A stretch of 64,000 bases of DNA from Lactuca virosa. Its lineage: Eukaryota; Streptophyta; Magnoliopsida; Asterales; Asteraceae. Both the position numbers and the translations under genes were made by a program. Positions 56,311-64,000 of the stretch are shown here, piece by piece. The notes beneath the pieces were generated by a model. That model was not told the origin of the DNA, did not search any database, and was given only the letters and a program-made list of their open reading frames with translations. The stretch's first letter is position 1, and each line of letters begins with the position of its first letter. The stretch spans positions 121,640,464-121,704,463 of the forward strand of contig CAKMRJ010005634.1 of NCBI GenBank assembly GCA_928212115.1, given 5' to 3'.

Positions 56311-58190
56311 TCAATAACTTTTTTTAAGTGTAATAACATTTGAAACAAACATAATTTTTTTTTTTCAAAAAGCAAAAAAGAAGATGTAATTGGAAGTTCA
56401 AATGTGTGAAAAAATAGAGGTGTGGTGTATGATGCTCGAAATCAGTTTGTGGATGAGATTTACATTTGTTTTGTTGAAGTAGGCTTCTCTACCTTTCCTT
56501 TTACACTTTCACTTCTTCATTTTTTGAAGTTCTCCAATAAAAACATTCGTTTACTTATTTTATTTAAATATAAATTAATTATGAAGTCATTTTCTGCAAT
56601 ATCAGTAGGATGGACGGTCGTGCCACCGACGGATATAACATTTCCGTCGTCTTCTTCATATTTTGGCCGTGAATTTAGATCAACATCCCATGTCCACTCT
56701 CTGGTACTTCTACTACTCTTTCTCCTCCTTAAAAGTTTGTTGTTCCTTTACTTAATATGCTTATGAGATAAATCTTTCTATGTAGTTAGTAAAAGAATTA
56801 GAAGTTGCCTTCTATTAAGTCCATCATTTTTATCTTATTAAAGTTATAATTAGGTGTTTTTATAGTATCTCTATGCTCCAGTTTAAAAATGAAGGGAAAC
56901 GTAATTAGTTGTGTGGTTGAGTACTTGAGTTGGAAGAAAATGTAGTGGAAGTTGTGTTCTTAAGTTGAAAGAGGAAAAAATAAAAAAAAAATCATTTTTT
57001 TTTTACATTTTTGTCATTTATTTGAGAGAAAATGAGTTGTTGCAGGGGCAAAAATGTAATTTCAACACACTCCCCCTCCTAATCCGCCTAAAAAGATGGA
57101 TTTAAACACTATTTTACATTTTTAAAAGAAATGAAAGGAAGTAGTTTTTTTATATAAAAAAAAAAAAGAAAGAAAGAAAGAAATGATTCAAATGAAAGGA
57201 AGTAATTAAATAGAAGTTTCTTTTCTTTTCCATTCCTTTAGCTTCCACTTTTTTTTCCTCTTATTTCTCTCCCAATTATACCAAAAGTGAGGAAATATTT
57301 GATAAAAAATAAACATTTTCTTTCCCTCCAAATCATTTATTTTCTTTTCCTTCTTTAAATTAAACTCAAGAACATATTTCCTTTCTTTTCTTTCCTTCCT
57401 TTTAGAAACCCCCATTTTCTCCCATTTTGCTCCCTTCCCCTCATTAAAAAACACTCAAGAACACACTTTTCCTTCTATTTTCTTTCTTAAAAAAACTCAA
57501 GCAGAGGATGTTAAAGAAAACTCAAGAACACGATTTCTTTTGGATGGCTTTCCTTCTCCTAAAATGGACTCAAGAACAGGGCTAAAATGAACTACATAAA
57601 CCATCATCTCATCAAAATTAAATTCGCAATTTATATTTCATGATGTTTGCATAATCTTATAACTTTACTTCACGCTAAAAAAAAAGCATCAACAAGTTAT
57701 AGTTGCATTTAATCATATCAATTTCTAATATACTAAAAACTAAACAGATTCGGGATAGATTAGTCATTTCAAACCGCAATGCATCTTGCTTTGTAGTGCA
57801 AAGAGCATCTAACTCTACAGGTACTCTCATCTCTTTAATTTTATTTAAACCCAAGCATAATATACACAAACGAATCAAATTACAGACAAACTGATTACAC
57901 ACACCCAAAAAAAATATAAATTTGAGAAGTGAGATGGATCTAAAGGAAAACTGAACACCCACAATCGAAAAACCTAAACACCGTATTTGGTTCATATGAC
58001 ACATGCAGTGCTACTTCATTTGAAAAGAAACTCCGAAATAACGTCCTTTTATATAACCTTTATACATGATTTTCAAATTCTTGCGAAACAACATAATCGT
58101 ATACATGCATGATTGCAGAAGCAGTATACATGCAACTACAAACGATTTCAACTTTTGAAACGTATTTTTATAAATACTTGAATATATTTT
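56311..58190. other. Intergenic sequence upstream of the transporter gene
   Basis: No coding region is supported. A pyrimidine/purine-biased tract runs 57120-57560, with a GAAA microsatellite at 57164-57184 and five occurrences of ACTCAAGAACA or close variants between 57363 and 57575. The missing first exon and promoter of the transporter should lie here, or further upstream beyond the MULE, but I could not identify them. Confidence 0.4.
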
Positions 58191-58191
58191 A

Positions 58192-61100
58192 GCTACTGAA
58201 AGAACAGAGAAAGGGGAACATGAAAGATCACCTGCAAAAGATGAAGGTGTTTCATATACGTTAGATGAAGCACTTTCCACCATAGGGTTTGGGAACTTCC
58301 AGTTTATTGTGCTTGCATATGCTGGACTGGGTTGGGTAGCGGAAGCCATGGAGATGATGCTTTTGTCCTTCGTCGGACCGGCCATTCAACCGGAATGGGG
58401 ACTTTCTTCCGGCGAAGAGAGCTTCATTTCAACTGTTGCTTTCGCCGGCATGCTTGTCGGGGCATATTTGTGGGGCGTCGTTTCAGATAACTATGGAAGA
58501 AAGTAAGTTTAATTGTGATCTCTTAATGTAATACATACGTTTTCATGAGAATACAAATCGTCTTTGCTAGTCTCTACACATCGATCGATGTACTTTGTGA
58601 CAAACAATTGTCAAATGTGTTGAAAAAATATGTTTCTAAATTCTAATACTAACAAAACATATGCAAATAGGATAAAGTTTTAACAAGAAATTTTTTCCAC
58701 TTCAACCACGTATAACTAACTAGACATGTCATCCACACGTATATATAACTAGACATCCTCAAAATAACATATTCTTTTTATTATTATATAAATAAATTTG
58801 TTAAAACCTAACAATTAATTTGTATATTGGACTAATTTTAAAATGTGGTATATGTGTTGCTATTCATCACCCCAAAAAAATGATATTTTTGCATGGTTGA
58901 AGGTGGAACATAAAAATGATGTTTTTTCAATATCATTGGTGTGATTGGACAATATTGGAGTTAATTAGTTTAAAATCTAAGTTAACAAATAGCAATATTT
59001 TAATTTGCGTTGCAAACTAATTTGCAATGGTTGGTTTTGATTTCGCAAAAAGGGAGTTTTGTGGTATTTTAAAACAAATTAGTACTCATTTTTTCCGGAT
59101 TTATCTTTTTGAAAACATGAATTACTTCGCTTTTGGCCTTACAGGAAGGGTTTCCTTGGTGCATCCATACTAACAACAGGAGCTGGATTTTTGAGTGCTT
59201 TCGCCCCAAACTATGCATCATTATTGATTCTTCGTTGCTTCATTGGCATTGGTCTAGGGTGTGGGCATGTATTTACATCATGGTTTTTAGAGTTCGTTCC
59301 AACTCAAAAAAGAGGAACATGGATGGTTGTTTTTGCAACATTTTGGACTGTTGGAACCATTATTGAGGCTTCACTCGCATGGGTATGTTATATCTCGTCA
59401 TTTCACATACTCCACCAGTCATATGGACCTACTAAACCACATTGTTTATTAAATTAAGGTCTCTAGTCTCCTTATTTGGGAGACAATATTGTTTTTATCT
59501 CCCATATTTGAGGAGGAGTTAATCTATGCCTCCAAACCCTCACCTTTTCAGATATGCGGCTTATGTTTTCCTTGTTAACTAATAACATAATTAAATTACG
59601 TAACATCACTAAATTTATGATCATAAGTTAAGTTTTTACTAATACGTACATTCTTTTAAATGGTATTGCAGTCGATCATGCCTAGATTTGGTTGGAGATG
59701 GCTACTCGGTCTATCTGCTTTTCCATCTCTACTTGTGTTATTGTTTTATGGTAATGTACCCGAGTCACCAAGGTACCTTTGCATGAAAGACAGATTGACT
59801 GAGGCACGTTATGTTTTAGAGAGAGGATCTACACTCAATCAACGTGAACTTCCCATTGGCATGCTAGTGTCCGATCAAATAAATAAAGTTGATAACGAGT
59901 TTCATTCGTTAGAAACCATGGATGATCATAGAACTACTGTGTCGTCGATATCCATGCTACTATCACCCCAGTTGATAAAGACAACACTTCCGTTATGGGC
60001 CTTGTACTTCGGAAATACATTTTCTTATTATGGTATTGTGCTTCTGACTTCACAGTTGAGCATTTCTAAAGGCGAATGTGGTACTGTGATTGCTTCGCAG
60101 TTGGAAAGTATCCAGGATTCGAGTCTCTACACGAACGTGTTTGTAACTAGCTTGGCAGGTATACCTCTGTTTTGACTTTGTTTTCGTTCCTTGCTTGCAA
60201 TAAAATGCCGACAAAAAATGTTAAGAACCAAAAGAAACAAATAGCGTCACTAATTCCCAATGCTAGATACGAGAATATATTTCTTGTTAAATGGAAATGT
60301 TAAGATGGATTTTGATGATATCGTTGCCACGCATGCACTGTAATATATAATGTTTTAGGGACGGGGAACCAAATGTTCGTTACCAAAGTGATTATTATTT
60401 TATTGAGGGGAATAGGAACAATATATTTTTATATTTGTTTAGGCAATGATGTTTCATGTTTTTTTTAATATATAGAAAAAAATTTATTTAGACGAAATAT
60501 GAAATCATGAAAAATATTGTTTCATGCTAACTTGCTAAGACCAAATAAGCAGCATTTTGCTAAGACCAAAAAAGTTTATTAGCGAGAAAGTTTACTTACC
60601 TTTATGTTATATATTGTCGCAAAGGTTTGATAAGCTCTTTGGGCTTATTTCAGAACTCCCCGGGCTTGGTTTGGCAGCCATCATATTAGACAGACTTGGT
60701 CGTAAAATCTCGATGAAAATTATGTTTCTTGCGGGATTCATTCTACTTCTACCACTTATTGTTCATCAAAATCAAATAATGACTACAACATTTCTATTTG
60801 GAGCTCGTATGTTCATCTCCGCAAGCTTCATTATCGCTTGTATCTACGCCCCAGAGGTATATACGATCCACTCTTAGGCTTTGTCTCTTTTATACTTAAT
60901 GAATTTAATGGGAAGATAACTTAATCAGGTGAACTATATACGATTGTTTTTTATTTAATATCGACAAAACGACTTAATAGAGAAATTCAGGAAAATGTCA
61001 ATTTCTCCTAATTTTTAACAAATTTGTTCTCATTTATTTTTGCCTTCCTATTCCCATTCTAATCGTTTTCTCAAATATAGAGGCGTTTTCATTTTACTTA

Positions 61101-61585
61101 GATTTAACATGGACATGACGTAACCAGGAAAAATATATATCAATATTTTTTTATTTAATGGAGAAAGAATTGTTTAATAGAAACATGAGGTTCTCCCCGT
61201 TGAAACCTAACGTTTTTAAATTTGTTCTCATTTGTTTTCTTCGGTGTTGTCATTTTATGTAATGCTTATAAACATCATTTGTCTAAGCAACACTTAACTG
61301 TTTAAAAAATGGGAACACACTCTATTTTTATTTGTTTTGGTTTTGTAGGTATACCCAACAAACTTAAGGGCAAGAGGAGTTGGAATAGCAACGGCTATAG
61401 GTCGAACTGGTGGCATGGTGTGCCCGGTTATAGCAATTGGACTGGTTGCAAACTGCAACCAAACACTCGCAATTATGTTGTTTGAGGTTGCTATACTTGT
61501 TTCAGGACTTAGTGTTGTTATGCTTCCATTTGAAACCAAAGGGAGGGAATTAATTGATGATGTTGAACAATCTAGCAATATATGA
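58192..61585 (+). CDS. Major facilitator transporter, SV2/NiaP type (five exons, start exon not found)
   Basis: Exons 58192-58502, 59145-59382, 59672-60158, 60654-60856 and 61349-61585 join in frame, with GT...AG at every intron. The protein matches the plant family of Arabidopsis At3g13050, a plasma-membrane nicotinate transporter also named NiaP. It has YTLDEALSTIGFGNFQ and GLGWVAEAMEMMLLSFVG in TM1. The MFS signature SDNYGRKKG follows TM2, GTWMVVFATFWTVGTIIEAS is in TM4-5, and PESPRYL precedes the central loop. A second signature DRLGRKIS lies in the C-terminal half, with IACIYAPEVYPTNLRARGVG near the end. About 490 residues and roughly 12 membrane segments can be read. The reading upstream meets a stop without an ATG, and ATTTTAG at 58185-58191 looks like a splice acceptor. 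So a short first exon with the start codon is missing from this annotation. Substrate is inferred from the family only. Confidence 0.85.
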
Positions 61586-62424
61586 AAAGAAAAATATTTT
61601 ATTTTTTATTTGTTTTGGCTATTTAAGGTATTAAGAAAAAAAAATTAACGTTAGTGGTTCGAGGTGAGCCATTAACAATCTTGAGGAGATAGGGTTTGTT
61701 TTTTCTAGTTTGTGAAAAACGAATTTATTGTTTAATAAATCGTAACAAATGGTTTGTAACTCAAGGATATCAGGTGTATTAGAAAGATATATCACTCTTA
61801 AGTGGTTGAGGACTCAAATTATATGGTAGACAAAGGTGTAGAATTAATAGTAGGATTTATTAGTGGGTGCTTGTGTTTGTGGACTAAAAAAAAGTTGTAT
61901 GTGGATGTTTTTTTAATGGATATACTAATAACACTAACCTGTACACGGTTACATTATATAGGAGAGTTTCTTGTAACTTAATGTAAAAAATAATATTCTA
62001 ATGGATAAAGTCATATAAATAAGGCTTTCTATTCGGTTTTGCTTTTTTTTTTCTTTCATATATTGTCATTTAACATAAATGGTGTTACGATTGGATGTCC
62101 AAACGTCGTTTCTTAACCACACAAGCAACAACTTCAAGTCTCAAACTACATCAACCAAACGATGTTAACTCATTAGCAAGTAGCAACTTAAATGTTTCAC
62201 ATAATATGTGCTCTCTTATTGTCTCATGTTGACAAATATTAAACAAGACTGACCCCCACATATACTGCTACGTTATAATTTATTGATAGGGTTTTGCAAG
62301 CATTAATATGATATTAATATGATTTGGACTAATCAAAGTTATACATTTTAAACACATGCCAATCATAGATGTGTTACTGAAACTTGTGGTTATCGTTCAT
62401 ATGTGGTATTGATAATAAAAAGAA
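61586..62424. other. 3' flank of the transporter gene
   Basis: AT-rich sequence with no gene or element that I can support. The transporter's poly(A) region should be here; no single signal stands out. Confidence 0.4.
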
Positions 62425-62672
62425 AGGAAATTGTAAGGAAAGTCCCAATATTTTCGAAAATGTTACACTTTAGTTCCAAATTATTTTTTTTAACATAAAA
62501 GTCCCGATTATTTCATTTTAGCTAAAATTAACAAAAAAATCATTTTTTTTCTTTTAACAAGAAATGACATATTATCGTGTTTTTACAAATAATCGGGACT
62601 TTTATGTTCAAAAAAAAATGGGACTAAAATGTAACTTTTTCAAAAATATTGGGACTTTTCTGACAATTTCCC
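62425..62672. mobile_element. Mutator-type hairpin MITE, 248 bp (TSD TAAAAAGAA)
   Basis: Ends AGGAAATTGTAAGGAAAGTC (left) and GGGAAATTGTCAGAAAAGTC (right, read inward) continue as inverted repeats for about 85 bp, with a 75-bp A/T-rich loop. Perfect 9-bp duplications TAAAAAGAA (62416-62424, 62673-62681) indicate Mutator-type transposition. No coding capacity. It lies between the two host genes. Confidence 0.85.
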
Positions 62673-63101
62673 TAAAAAGAAAACCATCAAACGCTTATTT
62701 ATTTTTGTACAATCATTTTCTCAAATACTATTTTTGAAATATCTTTACTAATCTAACTTTATTTATTTTTCCTTTTATTTCCAGATTGGTGCCATATGAA
62801 ACAAAAGATCGTACAGGGCAGACTTTTGTAATTGATGAAAAATGAGGGGTAAAACATACCACATTAACGCCACGAGATAAATAGGATACAACTAGCTATA
62901 GCACATCAATGTTTCATATTCAAGCCACATAAATACAATTACGCTCAAACTACACCCCAAGGTTTCAGAAACATTCATCCACATCCCTCTTCTTTCACAA
63001 TTCCATTAATTAAAATTAAACTACCTTCTTAAATATCTACCCAAACATCAAACATCCCCAAAATTTCAATCTTCCACCAAAGTTTCACCAAAAAGTCAAA
63101 C
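62673..63101. other. 3' flank of the glucanase gene
   Basis: AT-rich; presumably holds the 3' UTR of the minus-strand glucanase. No specific signal is claimed. Confidence 0.4.
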
Positions 63102-64000
63102 TTACAATAGTAAAAACATAACCAATCCAAGAAGCAACGACCAAATTGACTGAAATGACCGATTTGCCCCTCCATAATACGGCTCAATCATAATATTAAA
63201 CTGGCATGTCCCCTTAGATGGATCCTCTTTTGTAATCGTCGAAACATTCGGAAACTTGCAGGCTTCATCGGCTTGATCATTCTTCTGATAATAACTGTTA
63301 AAAGCATACGAAATATTCCCTCTTTCATCCAAATCACCACAAGAAGTTCCATATCCAAGACTCGTGCAATCCCCAAGAGCACAAGCGTAACTCACCGATT
63401 GTGCAATCGAAGGATCGTCTAATCTCGCAGAATCCTTCATCACACACCATTTCTTCTGTAAATACTTCACCCCAGTCGCCGGAATCAAAGCTCCGGCGTT
63501 GTTCATTCCAAGGTTCAACGCGTATTTCGGTTGCCCATCGTAAGAAAAAACCCCCCAATGTCTTTCAAAGTTTCCCGGTTGGATACTTTTCTCATCTTCA
63601 TCGATTAAACTAAACAGATAAGCATCAATCGGACCTGTTCTCAATGGCGTCCCTTTATTTCCAGCAATATGACTCATGAACCCTTGCATAAACCTTTGGG
63701 CTAATTGATTATTCGCGTTTCGATCTCCGTCACTCGGCCACCCAATTTCACCCACTATGATGCCCATATTTGTGAATCCGTTCTTTTGCAGGGCCCAGAC
63801 GAGGGTATCGTAGTTGGCATCGAACATGTTTGTGTAGGTGGTGCCGCCGTCGTTCACCGGAGCTGCGTTTCCGTCGAAGAACGCGTATTCCACCGGAAAA
63901 TTGGAGTCGATGTAGAGGCTTATGAAGGGGTAGATGTTGACAGTGAATGGAGATCCGTTGTCGTTTAGGAATTTGGTGAGTTGGATCATGAAATCGTGAA
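63102..64000 (-). CDS. Glucan endo-1,3-beta-glucosidase, GH17 with X8 domain and GPI signal (3' part)
   Basis: The frame is open to the window edge, so the N-terminus (signal peptide and first half of GH17) lies beyond 64000. The GH17 part contains PFTVNIYPFISLYID, the catalytic region IIVGEIGWPSDGD (the Glu is the nucleophile in this family), and a C-terminal HWGVFSYDGQPKYALNL. The X8/CBM43 domain follows (KKWCVMKDSA, then CTSLGYGTSCGDLDERGNIS, then SYYQKNDQADEACKF), with its Cys pattern complete. A Ser-rich linker and a hydrophobic end (WSLLLGLVMFLLL) indicate a GPI anchor. Such enzymes hydrolyse or remodel beta-1,3-glucan (callose) at the cell surface, some at plasmodesmata. About 299 residues are visible, uninterrupted by introns or stops. 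The nearest group is glucosidase 5/6-like. Confidence 0.92.
   Translation of the reverse strand, partial: HDFMIQLTKFLNDNGSPFTVNIYPFISLYIDSNFPVEYAFFDGNAAPVNDGGTTYTNMFDANYDTLVWALQKNGFTNMGIIVGEIGWPSDGDRNANNQLAQRFMQGFMSHIAGNKGTPLRTGPIDAYLFSLIDEDEKSIQPGNFERHWGVFSYDGQPKYALNLGMNNAGALIPATGVKYLQKKWCVMKDSARLDDPSIAQSVSYACALGDCTSLGYGTSCGDLDERGNISYAFNSYYQKNDQADEACKFPNVSTITKEDPSKGTCQFNIMIEPYYGGANRSFQSIWSLLLGLVMFLLL

Noticed and set aside
56422..56766. 114-codon frame as a gene or as the missing transporter exon
   Set aside because: No similarity to transporter N-termini, no suitable splice donor leading into 58192, and low-complexity Leu/Phe/Ser composition.
57206..57454. Lys/Glu-rich 82-codon minus-strand frame
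   Set aside because: Translation of a purine-rich low-complexity tract.

Overview
This is plant nuclear DNA, very probably from the daisy family and most likely lettuce (Lactuca). That assignment is inference: the Tekay-type Ty3/gypsy and SIRE-like copia sequences and the LTR motif vocabulary look like lettuce repeats, but no search was run. About 85-90% of the window is transposable elements stacked inside one another. Only the right-hand 6 kb holds ordinary host genes.

Layout. 1-7716: decayed internal region and complete 3' LTR (3.6 kb) of a plus-strand gypsy element that sits inside the gag of a copia element. 7717-12655: that copia element, with gag, a protease remnant and an extra C-terminal ORF, but with integrase, RT and RNase H missing. 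12708-19144: a second copia of the same family, with two LTRs, two antisense tRNA-like sequences in its leader and a Harbinger-type MITE. 19751-23434: a gypsy solo LTR with perfect TSD TTGCA, holding a 1.6-kb hAT element. 24326-25941: a second solo LTR, TSD TCTTT. 27334-37797: an old long-TIR Mutator-like element (MULE) carrying a complete minus-strand Tekay-like gypsy element (28285-37386). 39336-56301: a second MULE with a perfect 9-bp TSD. It holds two convergent genes, a decayed mudrA-type transposase and a small intact ORF of 134 codons. Its transposase is interrupted by a 1-kb hAT element and by a gypsy solo LTR, which itself contains a nearly full copia element. Each insertion was placed from its own TSD.

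Host genes. 58192-61585 holds five exons of an SV2/NiaP-type major facilitator transporter whose start exon was not found. 63102-64000 is the 3' part, on the minus strand, of a GPI-anchored GH17 endo-beta-1,3-glucanase with an X8/CBM43 domain. A 248-bp hairpin MITE lies between them.

Most interesting points. (1) Several LTR families, both gypsy and copia, carry arrays of short palindromes of one general design: a family-specific 3-4 nt arm, CG, a 1-5 nt spacer, CG, and the complementary arm. In four of them the arrays occupy two places, just upstream of the TATA box and again about 0.5-0.85 kb downstream in the transcribed leader. The arm sequence differs by family, like a barcode. (2) The younger MULE has a second, intact, convergently arranged ORF with a coiled coil and a C-terminal membrane segment, laid out as in maize MuDR (mudrA/mudrB). 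Both points are sequence observations; the functions are inferred.
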